This document shows positions 42,650 to 55,300 of a stretch of 64,000 bases of DNA, one piece after another. The stretch's first letter is position 1. The number at the start of each line of letters is the position of its first letter. A model generated the notes under the pieces. It had not been told where the DNA came from, made no database searches, and worked only from the letters and a program-made list of their open reading frames with translations. Made by a program: the position numbers and the translations under genes. Origin of the DNA: Petaurus breviceps papuanus (lineage: Eukaryota; Chordata; Mammalia; Diprotodontia; Petauridae). The DNA lies in assembly GCA_028583685.1 (NCBI GenBank), contig JAMXIF010001194.1, positions 4,846,064-4,910,063 of the forward strand, written 5' to 3'.

Positions 42650-43100
42650 AAACAGAGCCTAAGTCCTCTGACCACTCCTAGCACTTAACCACCATCCCCA
42701 GTCACACATTCTCTACTCAGTCAGTACTGAATCTGTAAACAACAGAGCTGCTAGTGTGCTCCCTGCTCCCTGCACAAGGTTTGTCCCCTCTGTGCCATAA
42801 TGGAGTGGGATCTTTTCTTGTCCTAATGCACAACAGTAGACACTGAAAGGCTCTGTTAGTGAGCTCCTGGCTAGACTAGGTCCCTAGTTGCAGTAGCCTT
42901 CTCTGTCTTGTTATACTCACCTAAGCTAGAAAAAGATTTTTTTCTTTACATTTCCCAATCAGGATCCAATCAGATGTATTTTCCAGATCTTTGTGGATCT
43001 AGAGTTTGTGGGGGAGAAAGTTTGATCTTGAAAGGGGATCTAGAGTTTGAGGTTTGACTGTACTACTTTCTTCTACTCTGCCATCTTGATTATCCTCCCA
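42650..43100 (-). repeat. L1 5' UTR fragment, reversed
   Basis: The right end reads, reversed, 'ggaggataatcaagatggca' then 'gagtagaagaaag', like the start of mammalian L1 transcripts. It contains two 'gatctagagttt' repeats 31 bases apart. Element body not present. Confidence 0.45.
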
Positions 43101-43299
43101 ACCCCTTCATTTTTCATATGAGGCAACTGAGGTCCAGAAGGTTAAAGTTACTTTCACAAGATTCAATTCAATAACCATGTATTAAATGCCTAAGTGAAAA
43201 ATATTGCTAAGCAAGGAGAATATAAAATCAGAAACAAAATAGTACCTAGCCTCAAGGAGATGGGATTTTTCTCATTTTCTCTTGAGATCATGAGTATAC

Positions 43300-43712
43300 T
43301 GGTGGGGGGAGTATACAATGGAAGGATTTGTAATCAGGAAGACTCATATTCCTGAGTTCAAATCTGGCCTCAGATTCTTATTAGCTGTGTGACCCTGAGC
43401 AAGTCACTTAACCCTGTTTACTCTGGCTCCTCATCTGTAAAATGAGCTGGAGATGGGAATGGCAAACCATTCTACTATCTTTTGCCTTTTGGAGGGCAAT
43501 TGGGGTTAAGTAACTTGCCCAAGGTTACACAGGCTAGTTTTTGTGTGTGGGTGTTAAGTGTCTGAGACGGAACCAAATTCAGGTCCTCCTGACTTGGGGC
43601 TGGCGTTTTACTCACTGCACCACCTAGCCGCCCTCCATTCTAGTATCTTTGCCAAGAAAACCCCAAATGGGGTCAAGAAGAGTCAGACACAACTGGAACA
43701 ACAATAATAATT
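43300..43712 (+). mobile_element. Mar1-type SINE interrupted by a SINE
   Basis: 'gaagactcatattcctgag', 'gagcaagtcacttaaccctg' and 'ctcatctgtaaaatgagctg' occur before, and 'caaatggggtcaagaagagt' and 'cagacacaactggaacaaca' after, the insertion at 43487-43635. Confidence 0.8.
43487..43635 (-). mobile_element. WSINE1-type SINE nested in Mar1
   Basis: Reversed. 'agtaacttgcccaaggttac', 'caggtcctcctgacttgggg', head 'ccacctagccgccct'. Duplications 'cattctactatctttt' (from 43468) and 'cattctagtatcttt' (from 43636) come from the Mar1 body. Confidence 0.85.
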
Positions 43713-43856
43713 GTTATCCCACCTACCTGACTAGTCTATTTGTCTTTTTCAATCATGTATGTATTTGATAACACCTTAATATCACTTCTCCTAAGTAAAT
43801 CCTTGTAATTTGTTATGGCTTGTTCACACCTCACATGCCTCTCAATTGACCTTTAG

Positions 43857-44106
43857 GTGAGCTTGTTCAGTCGTTTTAATTGTGTCCAATTCTTCATGAT
43901 CCCATTTGAAGTTTTCTTGGCAAAGATACTAGAGTGGTTTGTCAGTTCCTTCTCCAGCTCATTTTACAGATGAGGAAACTAAGGTAAACGGGGTTAAGAG
44001 ACTTACCCAGGGTCATATAGCTAGGAAGCATTTGAGGCTGGATTTGAACTCAGGTCTTCCTGATTCCAGGCCCAGTGCTCTATCCACTAAGCCGCCTAGC
44101 TGCCCA
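43857..44106 (-). mobile_element. Mar1-type SINE, reversed
   Basis: Starts with the reversed tail 'gttttaattgtgtccaattc', 'ttcatgatcccatttgaag', 'cttggcaaagatactagagt', and ends with the head 'ccgcctagctgccc'. Full length. Confidence 0.8.
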
Positions 44107-44324
44107 ATCTTAAATCTTTAGAGACTATAATGTTTATGTCTTAGTTATATATTAACAAAAAACAATGTCAAAAAGATAAGCCTTTGTCTTACAGGGAAGC
44201 TCAGGATCATTAAAAGAACTTTATATGCCTTTTCAAGGACTATTCAGTTTGCTCTTCTCTTCCTGTTCAATACTAGTCCCAACCCATTATTCATTTGCAC
44301 TTTGTCCAAAAATATATATTGAGA

Positions 44325-44470
44325 GGCAGCATGGTACAATGGAAAGAGTACTGAATCTAGAGTCAGAGAATGTGGATTCAAATCCTGGCTCTACAGATTA
44401 CTACCTATACGACCTTGGCAAATTGTTTAACCTCTAGGATAGAAAGGAAAGATTTGGACTAGATGACCTT
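44325..44470 (+). repeat. MIR-type SINE
   Basis: 'cagcatggtacaatggaaag', 'gtggattcaaatcctggctc', 'gaccttggcaaattgttta'. Confidence 0.6.
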
Positions 44471-44605
44471 GACTTTACTTTTCATCTCTACAAGTTGTCC
44501 TGAATACTGCATATTAAGGTCTGAACAATAGGCATTCTTCATCTACTTAGTTTTTCTTGGGTGGATAATTAGGCCAAACTATTAAACTAATAGATTTTAT
44601 TTTAT

Positions 44606-44766
44606 TGCTTTTTTTTGGAGGGGTGGAAGGTAGGGCAATTGGGGTTAAGTGACTTGCCCAAGGTCACAAGGCTAGTTTTTGTCTTAAGTGTCTGAGGCCC
44701 GATTTGAACTCAGGTCCTCCTAACTCCAGGGCCAGTGCTCTATTCACTGCACCACCTAGCCACCCC
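44606..44766 (-). mobile_element. WSINE1-type SINE, reversed
   Basis: 'ttggggttaagtgacttgcc', 'atttgaactcaggtcctcct', 'caccacctagccacccc'. Flanks 'aaactaatagatttta' and 'aaactaaaagatttta' are the target duplication. Confidence 0.85.
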
Positions 44767-45092
44767 AAAACTAAAAGATTTTAAAGAAGTGAAAAGTAGA
44801 GTCAGGATTTGAGCACTGAAAAACATATTATGTGACTTGTAATCTATAATGAATTCTATACCCACTCTATCAATGCCTAATTATAAGGGCAGGGCCCTTA
44901 CCAAGTTTATTACTGTCCCTTTGCATAAATTGGGCAAGATAATTGACTTTAAATACCTCAAGTTCATTCCTGATGATAATGGAATAAGAATCTACATCCT
45001 TCATTACAGGGCAGGAATTTTAGAGCTGGAAGGGACTACAGAGGGTATTTAGAAACCCATCTTTTTAAAAATAAGAAAACTAATAAATTCTT

Positions 45093-45256
45093 GGGGCGGC
45101 TAGGTGGCACAGTGCATAGAGCACCAGCCCTGGAGTCAGGAGGACCTGAGTTCAGTTTTGGCCTCAGACACTTAACACCCACACACACAAAAACTAGCAG
45201 TGTAACCTTGGGGAAGTTACTTAACCCCAATTGCCCTCCAACAGGCAAAAAACAAA
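45093..45256 (+). mobile_element. WSINE1-type SINE
   Basis: 'ggggcggctaggtggcacag', 'gcaccagccctggagtcagg', 'cagacacttaacacccacac', 'ttacttaaccccaattgccc'. Close to what I take as the family consensus. Confidence 0.85.
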
Positions 45257-45259
45257 ACA

Positions 45260-46420
45260 AAAAACTAAGTTCCAAGGAGACAAAGTAATTTATTCACATT
45301 CACACCAATAATTAAGTGGCATAACTATTGCTAGAACATAGGTGTCCTACTTCTTATTCTATTATTAATTCCACTATAATAGTATAAAGCCAACTTTTTA
45401 AAAGAAAACCAAAGTAGTTATACTACAATTTCTCTAATTCTGAACTGTCCCTGCCCCCACACACAAAGTAACAAAGCATTGTAGGTTATTAACCAGGAAA
45501 AGGCAATGTGATTGAATTCCACCTCTACTGAAGGATTTCAAATACTTTGGTTATGTGTGTGAGATTCATAATGTACACATGAACTCCTTTAAAAATAATT
45601 ATTAACCGGTCTGCCCTGAACTACAACCAGAGAAGAAAGAAACAAAGGCTAGCACTGAAAACTTTTTTAAAAAATCTGTCACCACTATTCCTGTGCATTC
45701 TCCATAATTGAAACAACTACCACTTTTTTATCCCTGAAGACTGGAAGACACAGGAAGGTGAAGAAAAGGCTTTAAGAGGCAAGAGGTGAATTATTTATAC
45801 CAATTATGCAAAAAATGCACATTTTCCTTTTGATACACCTGAAGATTATAATCTTCAGTATAACTTGGGTGTCTGCAAAGCACTTTACTTCGAAATTCGT
45901 GTCTATATCGTGGTACTGCAAATTCATGACCTTGTCATTGAGATATTTCAGTGGGGATGGGGCAGGCAAGGAGAGGGGCAGGGAAAGGAAAGAGACTGGT
46001 CTCATTCAAGTGGCTGAATGACTGATATCTAAGAATTTTATGATCTTCTGATTTGAGGTTCCTAGGAAGCATACTTACTCTGGCCCATAAGCAAGTTTGT
46101 ATTCACTTGGCTAGATGTGTAAATAGGCCTTGGCATGGCAATTGCCTACCATATCAGTCAACTGATCAGCCTTCTATTAAGTTTTTTATTTTTTATGTAT
46201 CTACTAGTGCCACATGCAATGTGGGTGTTGAGGAACTAAATGAAAACAACTACAAAACACTTTACACTAATAAGGGCAGATCTAAATGACTGAAGATATA
46301 TTAATTACTCATGAATATATCATATCACATATTATGTTGCACTGCATTATATTAAATGAAATTATTTCAATGTTCTATATAAAATGATGTTAATGAACTT
46401 TTAGCTAAATGACAGACAAG
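45260..46420. other. Intergenic stretch, nothing recognised
   Basis: Single-copy-looking DNA. Frames at 45772-46021 on both strands have no family resemblance. Confidence 0.3.
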
Positions 46421-46424
46421 GAGT

Positions 46425-47230
46425 AAGCCTTAGATACTTATTAGCTGTGTGAGCCTGGGTAATCAATCCACTTAGGTCTCAGTCTCCCCATCTCTAAAAC
46501 AAAAGATTTTGAGTGGATGTGCCAAAAATTCCCTTCTAGACTGAAAGGATCCAAAAGATTCCCACTTCCCTCCCTATCTCCTCCCCTCCTTAATTCAGTA
46601 ACAATTTATTAAGTTCCTGCACTAGCAGGAGCTTACATTCTTGAGGGTTGGGGGGGGGGGGGTAGGTAGAAACAAAGTGTATGCAATTAATACAAAGTAA
46701 TACAGCAATAAATATAAAGTAATTTTCTGGCATGAGGGAGAGTATTTGAAGAGGATCAAGAAAGGCTTCTTAGAGGAATTAGCATTTGAACTGTGTGGAA
46801 GGGAGCTAGAGAATCCAAGAGGTAGAGGTTAACCAACATTTCAGGCCATGGAAGGTTAGTTTCTGCAAAGGATTATTGTTTTCATGGAGCAGCAAGTTGG
46901 CCATTTCAGCTGAAACACACGGTACATGAGAGAGGACAAGGTGAAATCATTCTTAAAATACAGATCAGGGCTAGGTATTTAAGGAGTTCGTAGGGCCAGA
47001 GAGGTTCACGTTTTATCCTAGATGCAATAAAGACCTACTGAATCTGTAGTCGATTGTAAAGGAGTGAAAAATGGGAGAGGACTCGGTTAAGCTGGGTAAC
47101 ACGAAGGAAGGTGATGCTTGAAACATAAATAGGGGAGCTAGGAAGAAGGGTTGAGAAAGATATAGAGTTCTATTTTGAACATTGTGTTTGAGATGTTTAT
47201 GGGACATTTTCTAGCCGTGCTCCTGAGCTC
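46425..47230. repeat. MIR and an ancient unnamed repeat
   Basis: 46425-46555 is a forward MIR ('gagcctgggtaatcaatcca', 'ctcagtctccccatctctaa'). 46600-47070 carries 'gaaaggcttcttagaggaat' and 'ttttatcctagatgcaataa', the same old repeat type as 17860-18240. A G-run lies at 46651-46662. Confidence 0.4.
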
Positions 47231-47504
47231 CAGGAAACATCTCTCCTCAGTCATTCCAGGTCCTGCCCTGAAGACAAGGGCTTCTGATTGGTGAGTTTAC
47301 TGCATCTAGTTTACACAGATACACCATCTTAATGGCTGCCTGCTCCCTTCCTCAAGATAACCAACCCTACTTTCCACCTCCATCTCCTAGAACTATAATC
47401 ACTCAATTCTACTATTCCAAATTAAGGTTTATTATTTAATTAACTCATGACCACACTCATCATCCCTAAGTCCAGGGTGGTGGGTATAACCTTGGCTTCA
47501 GCTT

Positions 47505-48125
47505 CTGGAGGGCAGGGACTGTTTTGCCTTTTTTTTTTAATTTGCATATCCAGAGCTTAACCCAGGCTAAGTGCTAAATAAATGCTTTTTCACTGTTTTA
47601 TTCTAGCAGGCAAGTTGGCGAGGGAAGGGCTCCCTAGAGAGAAAAGAGAATTGGATATGCAGATTTGGGAGTCTCTGCATATAGGTGATAACTGGCCCTA
47701 AAAGAGAGAAATTGTCCTGGCTACATCCATACATAAGGAGCAGGATATGAACAAAGATCTAGTGAAGGAGACTGAGAAAGAAACTTCAGACAAGGATGAC
47801 AACTAGACGAGAGTGGAAACCTCTTGCAGACCCAAGGAAGAGAGAATATTCAGGAAAAGGAAGAAGTTAAATGTTTCCAAAGCTGCAGAAAAGAGGACTA
47901 AGAAAAGACCATGAGATTTAGCAGATAAAGGACTGGCAGTATGCCTTAAGTAGAGCAATTTTACTGTAGTTAAGTGGTGTCAGAAATTCTATTACATTTA
48001 CTTATTTGTGTAATTATAGTATCTCCTGGTAGAATGTAAATTCCTTAAGGTCAGGGATTATTTTCTATCTTGTCCTTGTGTCTCCGTGCCCAGTAGGCCC
48101 TTAATAAATATTTGTTGAATTGATT
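47505..48125 (+). repeat. Two L2 3' ends
   Basis: 47505-47605 ('ggagggcagggactgttttg', 'gtgctaaataaatgc') and 48010-48125 ('gaatgtaaattccttaaggt', 'cagtaggcccttaataaata'). The DNA between is unassigned. Confidence 0.5.
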
Positions 48126-48129
48126 TTAA

Positions 48130-49240
48130 ATTCACTCTCTGACCTCATTCACTCATTCAGAGTATTTATTAAGTACCTTCTATGCAATAGCCTTACTCTA
48201 ATTAAGAACAGGATATAAGATTTCTGCTTTAGAGGTGAATGGGGATTTGGGGGAGGGTTGGATAAAGGTAGATTAATGTCAATCTCATAATTTCATGAGC
48301 TTTGAATAGCTTGGGAAAGGCTGAATCACAGGCTGACTTGGTGATAGGAAAAGGACCTGGAAGAGGATGGTCCCCTCCTTCCCTTTATCAAATTTAAACC
48401 ATTTTTTTTAACACCTTTAATTACACAGGGATGCTAGTGTTAGAATGAATTCCTCTTAGGAGAACCAGGAAGCATAAGCCTTGCCCTTACATCTAGAAAG
48501 GAAAGTCCAAGTAAGGGAAACCACACCCTGAGGGGGCATGACAATACCTTCAGGAATGCAATGCCCACAGGAGGCTGGCTTATGCACATTCCGTCAGAAG
48601 AATTCTGATAAATCAGCATTGATAACAAGAGGTTCTGAAACACAGTAATAAACCACCATCCATACTTCCGGGACAAAAAGGTTTTCTCAAAAGACTCTTT
48701 CTCTTGGATCTGTTGGCCTAGGGTATATTTTGAGGGTGAGATTGCTACAAAACCTAGTATATATTTCTCAAGGTACCAGGCCAAATGAGTAGTATTTCCA
48801 AGAAGCCCAAACATCTCCACACCTCAGCCCCAAATCAATCAACCAATGAATGAATCAACAAGCATTCATTGAGCCACTAAATATGTCAGGCACAGTGGTA
48901 GGTACAAAGGATAAAAATACAAAGAATAGAACAAATCCATAATAGAACAAAAGCCAACAAAAATTTATATCCAGGTGAGAAGAGCAAGTTATGAACTAGA
49001 GTTCTTAACTACTTATGTGGGCTCCAGCTCACTTCCTCTCCTAAGCTCTGAAAAGCAGTGGTAGAAGACCTCTGGACAAACAGAAATGCCGAGGAAGAAT
49101 TCTCTAAAAGATCCAAATACTTCCCTCCTCCCTATGGAATGTAGAGCCCCTCCCAAGAACTCTTTAAGAGTTTCCCAGTTGCCTAATCTCAAAAATGATA
49201 ATATGTGTACCTCAGAGATCCTAGGAAGAATTCACCTTAT
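48130..49240. other. Intergenic stretch with a 126-codon minus frame
   Basis: A minus-strand frame at 48440-48820 is the longest here. I recognise no family, and the sequence could be an old repeat. About 48835-48945 has an ancient-repeat motif ('caacaagcattcattgagcc'). Confidence 0.3.
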
Positions 49241-49335
49241 AGAGTTAGAACTTTAGCTTTAGAACTGGAAGGGAGGACCCTTAAAGATCATCAAGTTCAA
49301 TTCTCATTTTAAGGCTAAAGGTACACAGCAGCTAG

Positions 49336-49535
49336 GAGGGCTGGATGGCACAGTGGATACAGCCCAGGTCTTGAGTCAGGAAGACATCTTCCTGTGTTCA
49401 AATCTGGTCTCAGACACTTACCTATGTTACCCTGGGAAAATCACTTAACCCTATTCGCCTCACTCCAATAACTTTGCCAAGAAAATCCCAAATGGAGTCA
49501 TGAAGAGTTGGACACAACTGAAGAACAACACAGAG
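49336..49535 (+). mobile_element. Mar1-type SINE, internally shortened
   Basis: 'gaggcacagtgg'-like head ('ggatggcacagtggatacag'), 'cttcctgtgttcaaatctgg', then directly the tail 'actttgccaagaaaatccca', 'gagttggacacaactgaag'. The middle 'tcatctgtaaaatgag' block is missing. Confidence 0.7.
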
Positions 49536-49539
49536 GCCC

Positions 49540-51130
49540 CAAGGGACTAGAAGAAGTTAGCATAAGTAATAGAATCAGATTTCAAATTCTGAGTTCTTTT
49601 CTAGACCTCTCTAAAGTAAGGGAAATCACAAAGTTGTGAAAGCTGCTCTTTCCTAACTTTCTCACAGGTTAGCAGAAAGAGTGAATAAAGTCAAGGGGCA
49701 AATTCCCTTCTTATTCCCCTCTAGGTAAGGTGGAGTCCCTACACTACAAGATCTTCCTATCCTGCAGGAGGGATGAAATTACTCGAGAAATGATGGAAGT
49801 ACCCAGACAAAGCAATTTATCTTTGTTTTGTCTTTTTTCCCAAAACACTTAACTAGGAATGTAGTGAATCTTTGCTATAAGAGTCTGTGGCTTATCTCTC
49901 CCACCCCCTAAACAAAACTGCAAACACCATTTAGGCTGGGACAAACTAAGTTAAATTTGGTATTTCCTAGTACAGTTCTTTGCAGGAAGTAATAACTAAC
50001 ATTTCTGCCGCTTTTTTAATGCTCGATGCCCATGAAACCTTTTCTCCTAAACAGCTTTGTAAGACAGTAAGTTGATGTATCATCATCCCCATTTTACAGA
50101 TGAGAAAACCAAATCTTAAAAGAGTAAAGTGATTTGGCCACAGCTAGTACATAAGGCTAAAATTTGAACCTAGGTTCCATAATTTCAAGTCTGGCATTCT
50201 TTCCACTCCAGGGTCATTTTTGATAAACCTCACATAAGAATTTGTTGGCCCAAGTACAAATTTATCCTGGGGCTTTTTCTGGGGTTTGGGAACTTGCCCT
50301 CTGGGAGATATTTCTAGAAGCCTCCAATTTTCTCTCTCCCCAGGATAAGAGGTTAACAGTTAATTTGTTGGTGAAATAGTTGGTACTATTCCTACCCAGG
50401 GAAACTTAGAAGATAATAGAAATTTTTGTCCCTAAGGGACATTGCTTGGATGGTCCACTATAGAAAAGTGAGGGTAGGGTTTGGTGGTCAGGGTGACTAG
50501 CATCTGAAAGTTCTAAGACAGCATTTTAAAGTACCAGGAAAGGAGCTGAGGCTAGACTGGGAGGAAAATAACAGCGTGGCAGCTCAAAAATTAGGCCAAA
50601 AAGCACCTAAACTTGGGCAGCGAGGGTCTTCCAAGCCGGTCAGATACGGAGTAAGACCCTTCGACCAAACTTCGCTTTGTGCTATCCAAGTACCAGCCTA
50701 TATGCAGGGTGAGAAAAGGCTCATGCCCAGAGGATGAATTATTTGGCGGCAGCAACTTGCGAACCAACAGATACGGGGTGGGGGAGTTAATTTTCAAGCT
50801 TCTCAAGAAGGGTACCGGCTGTCATAAATTCTGTCTCAAACTAAAAAGGGAGGGTGGGTGTGGGTGTGGAGAGCTCCACCGTTCAGCCAAAGCTCTCAGG
50901 AGCCAGGAGACTGTTTCGTAAGAGTGGTACCGGCGGGGCTAAAACGAAAGTTGAGGACGACTCTGCGCCCCAAGCCTGGATCTGGAAAGAAGCAAACCTA
51001 AATTTCTCTTTGGGCCATCCCGCAAGGAAGCCGATGCTCTGGCACCCTTGATGAGTAACAGATGACATTTATACAGCGCTTTAAGATAAGTTAAGCGTAT
51101 TACAAGCATTTCGGTCCAGTGCCACCGGAG
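49540..51130. other. PARD6B upstream region
   Basis: Mostly single-copy-looking, with a reversed MIR at about 49985-50215 and a short MIR-like piece at about 51060-51110. CpG frequency begins to rise from about 50580 toward the promoter. No exon was recognised. Confidence 0.4.
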
Positions 51131-51134
51131 TAAC

Positions 51135-52300
51135 AGGTGCACATTCGCAAACGCCCCAGAACCCCAGCCCGCAGGTTACCCGGAGCGCGCTCCCAGAGCC
51201 TCAGGGGCGGGGAGGAGGGGGAGGAGAGCGCAGCCCGCGGGCAGGCGGCTCCGCGCCCGCAGTCCCCACAGACCTCCTCCAGGTGCGCTCTCGCTTCCGG
51301 CCCAGACCCCCGCCCTTCCTCCGTTCTCTAGCTTCTGCAGCGGAAACTCCAGTGGCCACGCATGCGCTCTACTTCCCTCCTTAACAGCGGTCTAAGAAGG
51401 GGTTGAATGGGGAAGGGGTGGAGACCTCCCCCGCTCTTCAGGTGCTCCCCCGGGCGTCTCTAGGCGGGCGCGGGGGTGGGAGGGGCGCGTGACGTTCCCC
51501 CTCCCTTTTCTTCCCTTCTCCATTCCATTCAACTAGTCGAGCTTATCGGCTGTAGACCGCAGCTTCGGTCCCTAGGCGGGCGAGAGAAGTCTGACGCTTC
51601 TCCTCGGCTTTTCCTCGGCCTCTCCTCCCGGGTCGGGGCCGGCAGGTGAACGCGCTCGTCGCTGCCGTGGTGTCTCCCCGCCCCGCCTCCCCCAGATAAC
51701 TGCAGGTGCGTGAGGGGCGCGCGCGAGATCGCGCCAGTTGAGAACGAGGCTGAGCGCTCGCTGCTGCCCCCTCCCCCCTCTAAGAGTCTCCCGGGCCGCC
51801 TCCGCTTCGCCAGCCGGGCTGCCGCCGCCGCCTCCTCCTCCTCAGCCCCGCGGCTTGAGGGACTGGAAGCCGGAGGAGGAGGAGAAGCTGCCACCGCCAC
51901 CACAGCAACTGCAGGTGGTTTGTGCGCGGCCCAGGCCGGAGGCTCTTCGTCCCCTCGCCCCGGGAGAAGAGGCCGTCTGGGGCAGACGGACAGCAGGCCG
52001 GACCGACGGGCCGCCCCCCCCGCGCTGACTATGAACCGGACTCACCGGCACGGCGCGGGCAGCGGCTGCCTGGGCACCATGGAGGTGAAGAGCAAGGTGG
52101 GTGCGGGGCCCCGGGAACATGCGGGTCGGAGGGGGCGGGGGAGGGCGAGGGGAGTGGGCGCGTGTGCGACCCGAGCGTTGGGGCTGAGAACTCGGGGAGG
52201 AACTTGGATGGGGCCCCGGCAGGGAGGGCTGGCCGCACGCCTTCCTCTGCCCTGCCCCGGGAGACTGGAGAGGATCAAGTATTGTTAGCCGGAGCTTGAC
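51135..52300 (+). promoter_or_regulatory. PARD6B: PARD6B CpG-island promoter and 5' UTR
   Basis: A dense CpG island with no TATA box surrounds the first coding exon. Visible candidate sites are a GC box 'ggggcgggg' at about 51204-51212, an ETS-like 'cttccgg' at 51294-51300, an NRF1-like palindrome 'cgcatgcgc' at 51359-51367, and a CRE-like 'tgacgt' at 51490-51495. These are typical of broadly expressed TATA-less promoters, and transcription probably starts between about 51.4 and 51.9 kb, but the start site cannot be read from sequence. The 5' UTR is GC-rich with GCC/GGA triplet runs (about 51780-51900). Confidence 0.75.
52031..52096 (+). CDS. PARD6B: PARD6B coding exon 1
   Basis: It encodes the first 22 residues (MNRTHRHGAGSGCLGTMEVK, then SK) of PARD6B, the cell-polarity adaptor that joins atypical PKC, CDC42 and PAR3 at the apical cortex. 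The residues match mammalian PARD6B almost exactly. The exon ends at a 'gtgggt' donor in phase 0. The frame is open upstream for about 320 bases with no earlier in-frame ATG, and the ATG has A at -3. A second in-frame ATG is codon 17. Lys20 in the MEVKSK segment corresponds to the lysine (K19 in PARD6A) that contacts the acidic PB1 motif of aPKC, so the PB1 domain begins in this exon. Certain as to gene; expression is inferred. Confidence 0.95.
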
Positions 52301-55300
52301 CAGCATTCCTCCCCTCCCCACCCCCAGCTCATAACCCGCAGGTGAGAGTCGGAAGGAGGGGATTGCACCAGATCTAAGGGGGGAAAACTCGGTTTGGTTT
52401 GGATTGGAGTCGGCGGTGAGGGTTTTGTTAAGCAAGCCCAGGGAGTAGAAAATATATTTAACCAAATTAGATTTGTTTCTTATCCTGTTTCTTACTAATC
52501 TCGTTGTCTGTTTACTCTGAGAGTATTAGCTCATCACGAGTGAATTTTTGAATTTCATTAATACTTCCCGACAGAACTTTGTCTGTTGAGGAGAGAACAC
52601 AAGAAACAAGACCCAAACAACCTAAAACATGAAATTACTCAACTGTTTATAATATAAGACTGCGTATGAGCCAGTTGATTAGATATTGACTGAGTGCCTG
52701 AGTAGTGGGGATATCACTAAAAGCCTTAGAGTAAAGGTGTGATCAAAGGTGGGGAAGGCTTTCTTAAATGAGATTGATTTTAACTATGGGTTTGGAGCAG
52801 ACTGAAGACAGTTCAATCCCAATAAACCCTTGAATTCAGATAATAGTAACTAGATGGAACCATATAGACTTTGTTCAGCTTCTACTCACTCACCCCACTT
52901 TACTGAGTCTGAGGCCCAGAGACCTGCATAAGATCACAGAGCCAGTTTGTGAGAAAACTACCGAATATTGCTTTAGACTTTGGGAGATGTAAATAGAAGA
53001 CTGTCTCTGCCTGTCAGAAGTTTATGTTCGGCACAGCAGGGGAACCTAAAATGTGGAAAGCGCGGTGAAAATAGCTACAAAATAATGTATCTAATGCAAC
53101 ATATTACGTAATTGAATTCATCAGTACGGAAGGTTTGCCGAGTAAGAGTAGTGATCCGTGGAATGAAGGTACTAGGGAAAAGTTTCTTAAAGGATACATA
53201 GAAGAGGAAATGCAGTCCACTGCAGGGGATGATGACAGTGTATTTCCAAGTTTTTGTAATCTTTAAAATGAGATCAAGGATATCCCCATTTGCCTTGTTT
53301 TTAAAAGTTAATATTTGAAACTCCATTCCCTTTGTATATGTGTATATATGTTATAAAGTTTGGTTGAAACTTTATGTACTATTTAATTAGAGCATAAATG
53401 TAGTCATCAAATTAAACTAGACTTGCATTTTAAAAGAACATACTCTTTCCATCCTTAATGGAATTGTCATTGCAAATTGAAATTGCTTGCATGAGAGTAA
53501 TATGATTCAAATTAAATCTTGGTACTGCTATAACAGTAATGAGTCTGCAAGATAATTGAGATGCCTTTCTGCAGTTCTATCACCAGATTTGGTTTTGTGG
53601 GAGTTTAGCTCAGAACCAGGGATTGCATTCCACTTGGCCAGTTGGTTTCAACTTTTTTTAATATACTCAATCTAAGCATGCTATGTTTAATATGATGGAA
53701 TTTTAAATTGTTCTAGACCACACAATTATGAGCATTTGTTATGGTGCCTGGAATAGGGGCCCTCAAAAGTGTGTTAAAATAATATATGTTATAGTACCAG
53801 ACAGATATTTTCCTCTCCTTTTCTGCCAGTTGATTTAAAATTCTCACATGTATGCAGTGGCAGTTAAACCATTTACATGGTATATTTGATATGTTAAAGT
53901 TTTATAAACTTTTCCTTTTCATACAGCCATACATTGGAAGAGCTCAATTTGAGATACATATTCATAGGAAAGTTTTTTAAGCTGTTAAGAGCTATATAGT
54001 ATATAGAGCCTGCTGTTATTTTCCTAGCTTATGGTAGATAGGCAAAGCAATAGGATCAATACATTTGCTCTGTTCATATTACCTTTTAAGTAGATTTTAA
54101 CAGGAGATTTATTTTTAAATTGTAAAAATGAATTATTTCTAAGGTCTCCTGGAACTTGGACAGATTTATTTTTAAAATGATGAAAATGGTAGCCATGCTT
54201 TATATATATATATATATAGTGAATTTTAAACAGTAGTTCTCTATCAAGTTTTAATAATGCCACAACTTTTGTATAATGGCATTGAATTTTAATGTACCAT
54301 TCCATATTCATGATAAAAGTTGACTGATTTCATAGAAATTAGTATTATTACTTGGCTCAGAATTGACTCTTAAAATGTAAGGGAATGGGTATCTTTCTTT
54401 CCATTAACAGGGGTATTCTTTGAATTCGAAATGTATTTTCTTCTGTGTAGCAGATTTACCTATTTCTTGAAGTGAGAGGTTTCACAGCCAGTTATCACTA
54501 TGGTGTCCTTGATAACCTTGGAGGATTGAGTTTTTGAGCTATGGGTCCTCCTGATTTGATTGCCTTTCTTGGGCCAATCTTTAAAGTTGGTTATCTAATG
54601 ACTATGGAAGCAGTTTGCTAACTGGATAGACATGCTAGATGATAGGAGTAAACTAATGGAAAACTGGTACTAAGTTTACCTAGTAATAATTCTCTTGAAG
54701 ATAACAGCTGAATGTGTCTACTTTTTGTCCTTGGTGTAAAAAGATTTTCCCCATGGTGTAAAAAAGTTCCTCTTAATCCTATTGTGTTTTTGCAAAAGGC
54801 ATAACAATATCTTTGTTATTCAGAACACTATTTTTGCCAGAAATTACAAAACAGCTTTTACCAAATGGCACAGATTACAGTAAAGTCATAAAATTTTCCA
54901 TTGCTGTAATCAAAATATCTGTCTTTCTTATATTAAGGGAAAAGAAATATCTCAAAGAGGTTTTATATAGCAAATGTTTAGCAGAATTTCCTAAAATGTT
55001 AAGCTATTAAATATAAAATATTTATTAAAATTTTAGGGATAATGGTAGTGCTGTTGAGAAATCCTTCAGGCACAGACTGTTGAGAAACACTTAAAAGTTT
55101 GCTCCTAGTTAGTAAGAAATATGAAATTTTGATAACATCAGGGTAATTAAAATAAGAAACTGACTTGATGTAGTCATAGGACATCTAACACTGATAGGAA
55201 GGGTGTTTCTATTGAATTTTATTTACTTTGTAATGTGTAGGTGTGACAACTCTAGAGAGATAGCTGTAGGTATGAATCACCTTATTTTCTTGACAAAGTA

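Noticed and set aside
48438-48821. TG...CA-bounded block with a 126-codon minus frame, like a short LTR
   Set aside because: The outer flanks (gctag and cctca) do not form a target duplication, and no second copy occurs in the window. The frame has no family resemblance.
51710-52288. Plus-strand frame running through PARD6B exon 1 as one 192-codon protein
   Set aside because: It lacks an ATG before 52031 and reads past a good splice donor at 52097. Only the 22 codons of exon 1 match PARD6B.
51842-52465. 207-codon minus-strand frame over PARD6B exon 1
   Set aside because: CpG-island antisense frame, Pro/Arg-rich, no domain. The plus-strand exon fully explains the conservation.
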